A DNA stretch of 64,000 nt, taken from Spirochaetales bacterium (lineage in GTDB: Bacteria > Spirochaetota > Leptospiria > Leptospirales > Leptonemataceae). The position numbers and the translations under genes were made by a program. Positions 28,647-36,862 of the stretch are shown piece by piece; position 1 is the stretch's first letter; each line of letters begins with the position of its first letter. Below the pieces are notes generated by a model. The model did no database searches, was not told the DNA's origin, and worked only from the letters and a program-made list of their open reading frames with translations. The DNA is taken from NCBI GenBank assembly GCA_015075425.1, contig JABTUL010000002.1, positions 992,001-1,056,000 of the forward strand, given 5' to 3'.

Positions 28647-30349
28647 TGTCGTCCCCGGAGCACATACATGGAGTGCAGGCCCAGGTCCCGCACATGTTCA
28701 AGAGCCGGGTGCTCTAAAGTTAGTTGTAATTTATGATCTTTGCGGCAGAGAACATAAAGATCCTTTTCTCCGTGCTGATTCAAGCGTTCAGCATTGCCTT
28801 TGAATTTATAGGAATGAAGGACTTCAATGGTTCGCTTTCCGTAAAAGAAAAGATCAAAGGATAAAAAGCGATACATGGCCAGGTCGCCATTTTTACTGTA
28901 AGCCTCCTGCATCAAAGTGCGCAGTGGACCCTGATTGTGGCTTGTATAAAGCGGAAGCACCAGGATCCAGAGGCTGGATAAAAATAAAGCAGTACTGAAC
29001 ATTCCGGAGCAAAGATAGGCGAACCACTGTCGCTTTTTTAGAAAGAAAAAAGTGAGCAAAGCCAGCACGCTCAGCAAAATTCCCGGCAAAAAAGCCAGAC
29101 CGTGAGGCTCCGGCGGGTTTTCCATCACAAAGCCCATTTTTTCACGAAAATCCGCAAATGTATAGGGCAGGATGGCAAAAGCGATTCCCATCAGCATCAT
29201 GTACCCGAGCGTTAAGAACTGGACCCATTTCCAGCGCGGGCTGGAGTGGATCGATTCCCTGAGTGCCAGAAGAATTAATAGAGTTTGTGGAATATACATG
29301 GAAGCAGAATAATGCGGCAACTTTGTCGTTACAAAAGAAAAGAGAATCAGGACAAAAAGAATCCAGCCCAGACAAAAATACACCAGGTCCCGCTCCTTCT
29401 GCATGACGGCGGTACGAATATCTTGATGGGTGTAGAGCAACAGTAACGGTGTCCAGGGAAAAAGACCTACAAGGGCAACTATGAAATGATAGAAAAACGG
29501 ACCTTCGTGAGAATCCAGTGGTTGCGAAAAGAGCATTCCCTGAAAGGCAGCAAATCCCTCAAGGAACTGCGGTCCGGAAATCAGATAGTTGATGACGAAC
29601 CAGGACAGGGCAATGGCCAGAGAAAGGCTGCCCGTGAGCAAAAGCGGTCCCAAAGGCAGTGCTTTGCGGAAGTGGGACCAGGAAGAAGCGAGGAGACCGG
29701 TTACACTGGAAAACACAGAGCTGGCCGCTCCAGAGTCCTGAAGCGCCCGGCCCAGAATCAGGCCAGAGCAGGCAATCAGCGGAATCACACCGCCCAGAGG
29801 GCCCTTGGTAAGCACAGCCGTTCCCATGGCCAGAGCTGCAAGCATTGCATGCTTGTATCGGGTGGAGGATTGATTTGCCCGCATGAGGAAAAGCAGTTCA
29901 AATGCTGCCACTCCGATCAGTGCGTTGAACATATTATCGATGACCGCGAAGCGTGCAGAGAGCAGCGGACCAAAAGCGCCGGCATAAAGAATCGCGTAGA
30001 AAAAGGAAAGCGGCCCGAGGATCGATCGTAGACGGTAAGCCAGATAAAGGGCAAAGAGAAAGTGAGACAGAGCTGAAGTGGATCGGGCTGCAAATTCACC
30101 CACGCCAAAGATTTTGAACAGGGTTGCCATGACCCAGAAATAGAACGGAGGCTTCTCCGCAAAGGGTTGATCATTGATATAAGGATTTAAAAAATCCGAG
30201 CGCACCAGCATCTGCCGTGCTGCCTCTGCATAGATGTTTTCATCCCAGTCAATGAGCGGTGCGGATGTTAGGCCGGAAAATAAGAATAGAGCCAGCAGGG
30301 CAAGAACCAGAAACTGGACGCGTGGCTGATCAGCGGGCGCTGGATTCAT
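28643..30349 (-). CDS. GT39-type (PMT/ArnT-like) membrane glycosyltransferase
   Basis: 568 residues with about twelve membrane helices. The first periplasmic loop has LIDWDENIYAEAARQM with the Asp/Glu pair that defines GT-C transferases, and EKPPFYFW is the next conserved loop. These use polyprenyl-phosphate sugars to glycosylate lipid A or proteins in the periplasm. The start ATG overlaps the previous gene by 20 bases, and the stop overlaps the PAP2 start, so transferase and phosphatase are coupled. Acceptor and sugar are unknown. Confidence 0.85.
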   Translation of the reverse strand: MNPAPADQPRVQFLVLALLALFLFSGLTSAPLIDWDENIYAEAARQMLVRSDFLNPYINDQPFAEKPPFYFWVMATLFKIFGVGEFAARSTSALSHFLFALYLAYRLRSILGPLSFFYAILYAGAFGPLLSARFAVIDNMFNALIGVAAFELLFLMRANQSSTRYKHAMLAALAMGTAVLTKGPLGGVIPLIACSGLILGRALQDSGAASSVFSSVTGLLASSWSHFRKALPLGPLLLTGSLSLAIALSWFVINYLISGPQFLEGFAAFQGMLFSQPLDSHEGPFFYHFIVALVGLFPWTPLLLLYTHQDIRTAVMQKERDLVYFCLGWILFVLILFSFVTTKLPHYSASMYIPQTLLILLALRESIHSSPRWKWVQFLTLGYMMLMGIAFAILPYTFADFREKMGFVMENPPEPHGLAFLPGILLSVLALLTFFFLKKRQWFAYLCSGMFSTALFLSSLWILVLPLYTSHNQGPLRTLMQEAYSKNGDLAMYRFLSFDLFFYGKRTIEVLHSYKFKGNAERLNQHGEKDLYVLCRKDHKLQLTLEHPALEHVRDLGLHSMYVLRGRQ

Positions 30350-31355
30350 GTTTTACCTCAATACAGACTTTGCCAAAATGGGCCATGCTCTTTAGGTGCT
30401 CAAATGCCGCCACGGAAGCCGCAAAAGGAAAAACTTGATCCACGACCGGGTGGAGGCCGTGCAATTCGATGGCCCGATTCATTTCCTCGAAGCTTTCCCG
30501 ATGACCCACGACGATCCCCTGGATTCGTATGTTTTGCATAAGTACAGGATAGAGATTCAATTCACCGGACCCGCCGGCCAGAACGCCAATGAGGCTGATG
30601 GTCCCGCCCGGTCGCACGGAGCGAATCGATTTTTCCAGGGTTCCCGATCCACCTACTTCTATGACCAGGTCCACTCCTTCCCCGCCGGTCATCCGATACA
30701 CTTCCTTTTCCCAGGACGGGCGCTCGGAGTAATTGATGGTCAGATCTGCCCCCAGACTGCGGGCGCGCTCGAGTTTTTCTGCAGAACTTGAAGTGATAAT
30801 GGTACGCGCTCCCAGCAGCCGGGCGAATTGCAGGGCAAAGATAGAAACTCCGCCAGTTCCTAAGATCAAAACAGTGGAGGCCGGGCCAATGCGTGCTTCT
30901 TTGACCAGAGCGCTCCAGGCAGTGAGCGCGGCACAGGCCAGCGTACTGGCTTCCACATAACTCAAATGCGACGGTTTGCGAACGCAGGCCGATTCCGCAA
31001 CCACCATGTATTCGCAGAGCGTGCCGTTTAGCGGTCCACCCAGGCTTGACTTCAGCATCGTGCGCCGTGGCAGGCCGTAGAGCCAGTCCTGGGAAAAAAG
31101 GGGGATGACTTCCTCGCCTGTCGCCATCGTGCAGGCCGGCCCGGTTTCCACGACAACACCCACTCCATCGGAACAGGGAATGAGCGGCAGCTTGAGCCGT
31201 GGGTTGTAGCGCCCGGTCACCATTAAGAGATCACGGTAATTGAGAGAAACGGCGCGCATTTCCAGCAGAAGCTCACCCGGGCCAGGTTGGGGCCTCTCGA
31301 TTTCTACGGGCTTTAAGTGCTCAAGGCCGAATTGATCGAACCGGTATGCCTGCAT
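30330..31355 (-). CDS. Zinc-independent MDR-family oxidoreductase
   Basis: 341 residues of the medium-chain dehydrogenase/reductase family. The N-terminal GroES-like part reads SLNYRDLLMVTGRYN, which lacks the catalytic zinc Cys of alcohol dehydrogenases and fits the quinone-reductase-like branch. The Rossmann fold has VLILGTGGVSIFALQFARLLGA, and ITSSSAEKLERARSLGAD points to NADP(H). It should reduce a carbonyl or enoyl compound. It is the first gene of the minus-strand cluster with GT39, PAP2, cyclase and STAS genes. Confidence 0.85.
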   Translation of the reverse strand: MQAYRFDQFGLEHLKPVEIERPQPGPGELLLEMRAVSLNYRDLLMVTGRYNPRLKLPLIPCSDGVGVVVETGPACTMATGEEVIPLFSQDWLYGLPRRTMLKSSLGGPLNGTLCEYMVVAESACVRKPSHLSYVEASTLACAALTAWSALVKEARIGPASTVLILGTGGVSIFALQFARLLGARTIITSSSAEKLERARSLGADLTINYSERPSWEKEVYRMTGGEGVDLVIEVGGSGTLEKSIRSVRPGGTISLIGVLAGGSGELNLYPVLMQNIRIQGIVVGHRESFEEMNRAIELHGLHPVVDQVFPFAASVAAFEHLKSMAHFGKVCIEVKHESSAR

Positions 31356-31395
31356 TGCGGTAAGAGAATTGGTCTTTGATTTGTCGTAAAGAGTT

Positions 31396-32538
31396 TTACT
31401 CGCTCACGGAATAGCGGGCACTGAAGCGGGTCTCAGCTCCGGTCGGGTCGATGGGTTTGAGCAGCAACAAAAAGGTTTCACTGAGTGCCGGCAACCGGGA
31501 CCGAATGGGCATGGGCGTACTGGCGGAGAGATTGTGCAGTTCAAATTCGATTTCCACTGTTTTATCCGCAGAGTAACCATTTTGTACGTACATAATAATC
31601 GTATCATCATCCTTTTGGGGTCGCAAAGTGACCTGATCTTTACGGGCAATCGTCCGGCGGTGGCCGGCAAAATCTTCTGCTTTCAGATCCTTGCCAAAAA
31701 TCGCTTTAAAGGATGGGCCGCCAGCATGCACTGCATAATGGTAATCGCCCTCGCGCAAACGCTCCACCTTGCCCTGCAGAGTGCTGAAACGTACGGGTAT
31801 GCTCTGCGCTTCCATGATACCGGGGCGACTCACTTCAAAGTGCAAATGAGGGCCACGGCTGAAACCGGTGTTTCCGCTGTAGCCTATGGGATCTCCCTGG
31901 TTGACCTTTTGTCCGGAACGAACCATTACGCCTCCCTGCTTCAAATGAGCGTAAGTGGCGTACGTGCCGTCGTCATGGGCGATGATGATATAGTTAGCAT
32001 AATCATTGTAGTTGGGGGACGGCCCGCCTGTGTTGGAATCGCTTTTTGTTTCTACAACCAGACCTGCTCGCGCTGCATGAATGGCCGTACCGATTTCCAG
32101 AGCAAAATCAAGACTGAACTCCGATGTTCCCTTGTGAGAAAAACTACCACCGTAGCCCTGAATGAGCTTAGCTTTAGTTCCGTGCGCAAAGGGAAGGACG
32201 TAAAGAGCATCCCGATCAGGTTCGGCGGCTGGATCTCCTCTTGACTGCCGCGTCATCAAATTGTAGCTCATGTTTTGTCCGCTTCCCGAATGGCGCAGGG
32301 TCAGTAACAGGACCTTACGGCTCCCGGCAGGAATCACCGCATGCAGGGGCAGGGGGCGGTCGCTTTTTAAATTCTGGACAGCCTTGAGAGCCAGCTCTAC
32401 CTGGCAGGGATAGAGAGCCTGACTGTCCGCGTAGATATGAATGGTTTGTCCTTCCACCACATCACGGTACACTTTCACGCATTCTGAGGCCTGAAACGCA
32501 GTTGGCAGCAAGAGAATTGCAAAGAGCAAGCGTAGCAT
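31396..32538 (-). CDS. M23 (LytM-type) metallopeptidase
   Basis: 380 residues with a signal peptide (LLFAILLLPTAFQAS). The peptidase domain (about 130-245) has zinc ligands in SHKGTSEFSLDFA (His, Asp) and PHLHFEVSRP (His), plus the catalytic-His region YATYAHLKQGG. It should cut peptidoglycan cross-bridges in the periplasm or activate an amidase. A C-terminal beta region of ~110 residues follows. Its ATG shares two bases with the ATG of the divergent RNase HI gene (CATG). Confidence 0.9.
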   Translation of the reverse strand: MLRLLFAILLLPTAFQASECVKVYRDVVEGQTIHIYADSQALYPCQVELALKAVQNLKSDRPLPLHAVIPAGSRKVLLLTLRHSGSGQNMSYNLMTRQSRGDPAAEPDRDALYVLPFAHGTKAKLIQGYGGSFSHKGTSEFSLDFALEIGTAIHAARAGLVVETKSDSNTGGPSPNYNDYANYIIIAHDDGTYATYAHLKQGGVMVRSGQKVNQGDPIGYSGNTGFSRGPHLHFEVSRPGIMEAQSIPVRFSTLQGKVERLREGDYHYAVHAGGPSFKAIFGKDLKAEDFAGHRRTIARKDQVTLRPQKDDDTIIMYVQNGYSADKTVEIEFELHNLSASTPMPIRSRLPALSETFLLLLKPIDPTGAETRFSARYSVSE

Positions 32539-32992
32539 GAACCTGCCTGTAGAATCGTCCAGAACAGACAGTTCGCCCAGCCATTTTTCCAGCCCTCCGG
32601 TGATTCAGATCTATTGCGATGGGGCCTCGCGGGGCAATCCGGGCCCCGCTGCCATAGGTGGCATTCTCCTGGAAGGAGAAGAGATTCTGGCAGAGATTTC
32701 AGAAAGAATTGGCAGCACCACCAACAATGTTGCTGAATACCGCTCTCTGATAGCCTGTCTTGAAAAAGCGGTGGAACTCAAACGCAAGAAGATGAATATT
32801 TTTATGGATTCAGAACTTGTGGTGAAGCAGGTCAGGGGGGAGTATAAAGTAAAAAAAGAACATTTGAAAGCCTACCATGCGCAGGTCAAGGTTCTGCTTG
32901 AAGGACTGGTCTGGACAATTGGCCATGTTCGCCGGGAGGAGAATGCCCGGGCTGATGCTCTGGCCAATCGAGCTCTGGATCGCTCCAACTGA
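32537..32992 (+). CDS. RNase HI-family ribonuclease
   Basis: 151 residues. The four acidic catalytic residues are visible: Asp in IYCDGASRGNPGPAA, Glu in NNVAEYRSLI, Asp in NIFMDSELVV and Asp in ENARADALAN. It matches the single-domain RnhA-like branch common outside the enterobacteria and should cut RNA in RNA-DNA hybrids. The ATG at 32537 adds about 20 Ser/Pro-rich residues; GTG 32600 is an alternative start. The stop is 38 bases upstream of the insertion sequence. Confidence 0.9.
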   Translation: MNLPVESSRTDSSPSHFSSPPVIQIYCDGASRGNPGPAAIGGILLEGEEILAEISERIGSTTNNVAEYRSLIACLEKAVELKRKKMNIFMDSELVVKQVRGEYKVKKEHLKAYHAQVKVLLEGLVWTIGHVRREENARADALANRALDRSN

Positions 32993-33021
32993 ACTTTCCT
33001 GAATTTCCCGGAGGATTTGGC

Positions 33022-33030
33022 CGCTACCCG
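33022..33030. repeat. Target-site duplication, left copy
   Basis: CGCTACCCG, identical to 34495-34503, directly abutting the left inverted repeat of the insertion sequence. Confidence 0.8.
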
Positions 33031-33051
33031 GGGCGTACCCGCCAATCGTAG
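33031..33051 (+). repeat. IS terminal inverted repeat, left
   Basis: Begins GGGCGT and ends CCAATCGTAG; pairs with 34474-34494 with one T/C difference at position 6. Confidence 0.85.
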
Positions 33052-33060
33052 CGCCGGGGT

Positions 33061-34411
33061 TCAGGCGGCCGACCGGCCCCATTGCAGGTCCCAAGATCCG
33101 TCGTAGAGCATCTGGCGGAGCCGGATAATAGCGGATGCGCCGTCGATGGTCCATTTCATTCCGGCCTGCTTGAGCCGGGATTGGACGAGGTACTTATGAG
33201 CGCTCTCGACCGCACCGCTCCCAATGAAGAATCCCATGCGGCGGAAATGCGGATAGCGCATCTTATCCAGGCGACTTTTGTAATAGTTGTGTAATTCAAT
33301 GATTGGGGTCTGGACTCGGGGCCGGCGCTTGGCTTCGAAGAGTAGACGTTCGCAGACCGCTTCGGCCATTCCGTTCCATAACATTTCTCGAAGTGGCTCC
33401 ACCCATTCCCTGACGCTTGCGGTTTCATTCTCCCCGAAGATGGCTTTCCCGCAATTCCAGAGGTGTTCACTTGCGTGGTACCAATCCAGAATGTGCACTG
33501 ACCGGGGAAAAAGTCTTTCGCGCATATGGTCCAGCCAGTCCGCGCCATCGCTTATGAAGACGATCGTTTGCGCGCGCATGCTGCCGGCTTCCGCAGCCAC
33601 TCGCTTCAGGAGTTGTGCGAAGTGCTCTACGCCCTTACCGATTGATGTTGCGAAGCGTTTTTTTGTAATACGGCATATTTCTTTTCCTTTTGCAGACTTT
33701 CTCCTGATGATATCCTCTGTACGAAAAACAACTCCAACTTTTACCTCCTTGTACTCGGTTTTGAGCCGATTTTCAGGGGTTTTTCCCCGAATCGGCACCA
33801 TGCCACCGTCTGCCTGAACATAGAGAATTTCTGTCTTCTCAGCAGACACCGTACCGAACTCTTTGCTTCTGTATTCATCTGCAGCACAGAATGATGCTCC
33901 ATACGCCTCGGCCGTTTCGCGCAGCATAGTCTCTGTGATATCGACTTTTTCAAAGCGTCCGAGATAATGACGCGCCTGATCAAAGGGGACGGCTGCGCCC
34001 AACCAGCACAATAGCTCAGCAAATTTTCCTGACGCCGAATGAGGTGTCAGTCCGAGGATTTTCTCCAGTGGGAATTCTGTGCAGCGGCAGGATTTGTTAG
34101 TGCACGTATAATATGCACGATGAATTCCAATAACACCAGTTCGGCCCAGATTTAGTTTGCGCTCTCGAGTTCCCTGGAATTTCTGCGGGCTTCCGCATTC
34201 AGGACATTTTTTTTTCGCCGGCCTTCAGGCCCGGTCCTATTTTTCCCAGAATCTTCAGCAGAACTTCAGGGTGGTCTACATGGTGACGGATCATCCAATC
34301 CTGAATTTCCGCCAGGTTTGGAGCCGTCCGGTCCGGGTGTTCCTCCCCCTTCCGGAGACTTTCCTTGAAACGCTCTCCCAACTCCTCGATTTCCGCATCT
34401 GTGAAAAACAT
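33061..34411 (-). CDS. ISKra4-type transposase in two frames
   Basis: The first part (ATG 34411 to TGA 34199) encodes about 70 residues (FFTDAEIEELGERF, HHVDHPEVLLKILGK). The second frame, open from 34224 to 33061, begins with a zinc ribbon KKCPECGSP and YYTCTNKSCRCTEFPL, typical of ISKra4 transposases, and has a DDE triad: Asp in YVQADGGMVP, Asp in FISDGADWLDH, Glu in GSGAVESAHKYL. Joined at the A9 run (34207-34215) the product is about 449 residues, the family's usual size. The second frame is +1 relative to the first, so loss of one A (transcript slippage) or a +1 shift would join them. A GGGGG ribosome binding site precedes ATG 34411. It may be active through slippage or simply mutated. 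Confidence 0.85.
34207..34215 (-). other. A9 run at the transposase frame junction
   Basis: Nine A residues on the coding strand, in the context GGCG-A9-TGTCC. The first frame reads GAA AAA AAA ATG TCC TGA; the second reads AAA AAA AAA TGT CCT. Homopolymers of this length are known sites of RNA polymerase slippage in IS transposase genes. Confidence 0.65.
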
Positions 34412-34418
34412 CAGCACC

Positions 34419-34434
34419 CCCTGCAATTACAGGG
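34419..34434 (-). promoter_or_regulatory. Small hairpin covering the transposase ribosome binding site
   Basis: On the coding strand CCCTG pairs with CAGGG around a 6-base loop, and CAGGG is the first part of the G-rich ribosome binding site of the transposase ATG at 34411. It could hold back translation from read-through transcripts. Confidence 0.4.
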
Positions 34435-34473
34435 AAGCTTGGGCCAGACGGCCGCCGGTACCAGCACTTTTTC

Positions 34474-34494
34474 CTACGATTGGCGGGTGCGCCC
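34474..34494 (-). repeat. IS terminal inverted repeat, right
   Basis: Reverse complement begins GGGCGC and ends CCAATCGTAG; 20 of 21 positions match the left end. Confidence 0.85.
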
Positions 34495-34503
34495 CGCTAC
34501 CCG
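34495..34503. repeat. Target-site duplication, right copy
   Basis: CGCTACCCG, identical to 33022-33030. Confidence 0.8.
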
Positions 34504-34566
34504 CTCCGGATTATGTCGCCTGGGGCCCATTCTTTGCCGAAAAAGTACCGGGCACCCCTGTCTTTA

Positions 34567-35783
34567 TGGATCGCTGGCAAATCACCAATGCAACGCTGGT
34601 TTTTCCAGATCGCGCGGAGAACGGCGGACTGCTCATTGATGGTGCGCGCATTCAGAAAATTCTGAGCACGGGCGAACAGGATGCAGATGTTCTGGAAGTG
34701 GATCTGCACGGGCATTTTCTATACGCCGGACTGATCAACAGTCATGATACGCTCCTTGCCAGTTACCTCCCTCTGCCGGCACCGGCGCGTCCCTATTCCA
34801 GCTGGCTGGCCTATGACAATGCCCTGAAATCTTCCGTACTTTTTCGCGAGCGTATGCTCATTGATACGGCCGATCTGTACCTGCTGGGTGCTTACCGGAA
34901 CCTTCTGGCCGGTACTACCACGGTGGTTGACCATATACCCGAGTTTGTGCGCCGGCCCTTTCAGGGCAAATTACCCATCCACCTCCTTGAGGACTTTGGC
35001 ATTGCCCATGCCGTGGATCACAGTGCCCTCGGCTGGGGGCAGGGCGTGCAGATTGAGCATGAAAAAGCCGTTCGGGAAAATCGGCCTTTTCTTTTGCACA
35101 TTGCAGAAGGCACCGACCGGGAAGCACAGGAATCTCTGGCAACGCTCCAGGCGCTGGGTGCCCTGTCGGAGCATACAGTGCTTTTGAGCGGCGTTGGTTT
35201 AAGTGCTCAGGACCTGGAACGAATCGCCGGAGCGGGCGCGCACCTGGTCTTCTGCCCGGTAGCCTCAGAACGATTGTTTGGTCAATTACCCGATGTGGTC
35301 CGGGCCACGCAGCTGGGAGTCTCTTTGAGTCTCGGGACCGATGCTGCCATGACAGGATCCCTGCACCTTCTGGATGAATTGCGGGCAGCTCGCAAGGCTC
35401 TGCCAGCATTGAGCGCTAAAGAATTGTATGCAATGGTCACAAAGAGTCCGGCCCGGGCTTTGCGGCTGCCCTGCGGTGAGTTGAAAACAGGTAACCGGGC
35501 CGATTTTCTGGTTCTGCAAGGCAGCGGTGATCCTTACGAGAGCCTCTGTGAAGCAAAGAGTGCGGACATTTTTCTGGTTGTAGCCGACGGTCGTCCTGTC
35601 TTTGGAGATAAGAATACGGCTTCTCTGGCCGATTCTGCAGGTGTGGAGAAAATCGAGATCAACGGACGGGAAAAATGGATCACAGGCAGTCCGCAGGAAT
35701 TGCTTTCTCGAATTGAGATGGCCACCGGCAAGCGGCCGGACCTGCCTTTTCTGAATTTGCGAACTCTGGAGAAAATCAGCTAA
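34567..35783 (+). CDS. Degenerate amidohydrolase-family protein
   Basis: 405 residues from ATG 34567, the only ordinary start downstream of the IS that keeps the family's first strand (WQITNATLVF). The fold matches COG0402-type metal-dependent amidohydrolases: HFLYAGLINSHDTLL, LLHIAEGTDREA, HLVFCPVASERLFG, LGTDAAMTGS. Key metal ligands are changed: the HxH pair reads HDT, and the His of the usual VHG strand reads LLSG; the later His (LLHIAEG) and Asp (GTDA) remain. It is probably not a normal deaminase and may be a binding or regulatory form. The stop and next start overlap in TAATG. The IS sits 63 bases upstream and may have separated it from its promoter. Confidence 0.8.
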
Positions 35784-36862
35784 TGCCTGTCTCGCGAAAT
35801 TATACCGGTGGTTCCATCGTTTATTTTGCGGAGGACAAACCTACCGATGAGATCTATGTCCTGCAGCAAGGCCGGGTGATTTTGATCAGCACCGCTCTTG
35901 ATACGGGCGATGAAATTAAAGAAGAGGTACAAATCGGTGAATTTTTTGGGGTAAAGTCCACGCTGGGCAAATACCCCCGGGAAGAAACAGCTCAGATCCT
36001 GGGTAAATCCACGGTGCTTGTTTTTAAGGTCAATGAATTTGAGGCGATGGTGATGCGCAACACCCGCATCGTCATGAAAATGCTCAAAGTCTTTTCCCGC
36101 AATCTCCGTAATATCCACCGCCAGGTACGCGATATCCTCAAGGCGGGAGCCCAGCGCAGCCCGGCCTATGAACTCATGAATGTGGCCGAGTCGTTTTACC
36201 GGACGGGTAATTTCGATCATGCTGTTTATGCCCTGGAGCGTTATTTGCATTACTACCCGGGTGGTCGCTATACGGATCGTGCTCATGACCTTTTGTCTAA
36301 AGCACGCAAGGGCCAGATGTACCCGCCCAGCTATCCGCCGCTGGAAGAAGACATCACCGATCACCCGCGGGCACCGGCTAATTTTCTGGAAACCAGTATG
36401 CAGACGGTAAGTAATGACTATGATCCGTTTGCCCTGGACATGCCGGCCGCACCAGCCAGACAATCCGGTGCCGGCGGCGAGCTGGAAACGATGTCTAAAA
36501 AAGCCGCCGAGGCCTTTTCGCGCAAAGATTTTGCCGGAGCCCTGCGTTTTTACACGGACTGCGTGCATTTTCCGGAAGTTCTTTCTCCCCGCGATGAAAA
36601 GATTGTTGCCGAAGCTCGTTTTGAACGCGGCCGGACACTTCTGGAACTCTCGAAGTTTGACGAAGCCAATCTGGCTTTTTCCGAATATATCAAAATGCAT
36701 CCCACGGGAGGTCATGTAAAAAGTTCCCTTTTCCACATGGGCCTTGTTGCGGAAAAAACCGGAAACCGCGAACGCGCAAAGACGCTCTATTCCAAAGTGG
36801 TCAGCATGCTTCCACCCGATGAGCTTTCCACTCAGGCTCGCAAGAAGGTTCAGGAGTTATAG
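35783..36862 (+). CDS. Cyclic-nucleotide-binding-domain protein with TPR repeats
   Basis: 359 residues. The N-terminal ~125 residues form a cNMP-binding fold (DEIYVLQQGRVILIS; phosphate-binding cassette GEFFGVKSTL followed by PREETAQ). The middle and C-terminal parts hold TPR-like helical repeats (AESFYRTGNFDHAVYALERY; FERGRTLLELSKFDEANLAF; FHMGLVAEKTGNRERAKTLY). No DNA-binding domain is seen, so it likely reads cAMP or cGMP and relays it through protein contacts. It is directly followed by a Crp/Fnr regulator gene without any gap. Confidence 0.85.
   Translation: MPVSRNYTGGSIVYFAEDKPTDEIYVLQQGRVILISTALDTGDEIKEEVQIGEFFGVKSTLGKYPREETAQILGKSTVLVFKVNEFEAMVMRNTRIVMKMLKVFSRNLRNIHRQVRDILKAGAQRSPAYELMNVAESFYRTGNFDHAVYALERYLHYYPGGRYTDRAHDLLSKARKGQMYPPSYPPLEEDITDHPRAPANFLETSMQTVSNDYDPFALDMPAAPARQSGAGGELETMSKKAAEAFSRKDFAGALRFYTDCVHFPEVLSPRDEKIVAEARFERGRTLLELSKFDEANLAFSEYIKMHPTGGHVKSSLFHMGLVAEKTGNRERAKTLYSKVVSMLPPDELSTQARKKVQEL

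Larger units (their letters stand above)
33031..34494 (-). mobile_element. ISKra4-type insertion sequence (1464 bp)
   Basis: Bounded by 21-bp inverted repeats with a single mismatch (33031-33051 and 34474-34494) and flanked by a perfect 9-bp direct repeat. It carries one transposase read on the minus strand, whose frame is divided into a short first part and a long second part at an A9 run. Length and repeat structure fit ISKra4-family elements. The perfect duplication indicates a fairly recent insertion into the space between the RNase HI gene and the amidohydrolase operon. No second copy is in the window. Confidence 0.88.

Noticed and set aside
31534-32244. A 236-codon plus-strand frame opposite the M23 peptidase
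   Set aside because: The M23 zinc motifs on the minus strand settle the coding strand.
34199-34227. Classical -1 programmed frameshifting in the transposase
   Set aside because: The second frame is +1 relative to the first, so a -1 slip leads to the wrong frame; slippage of the transcript fits better.
35780-36736. A 318-codon minus-strand frame opposite the cNMP-TPR gene
   Set aside because: The plus-strand gene has clear domains and tight coupling on both sides; the antisense protein resembles nothing.
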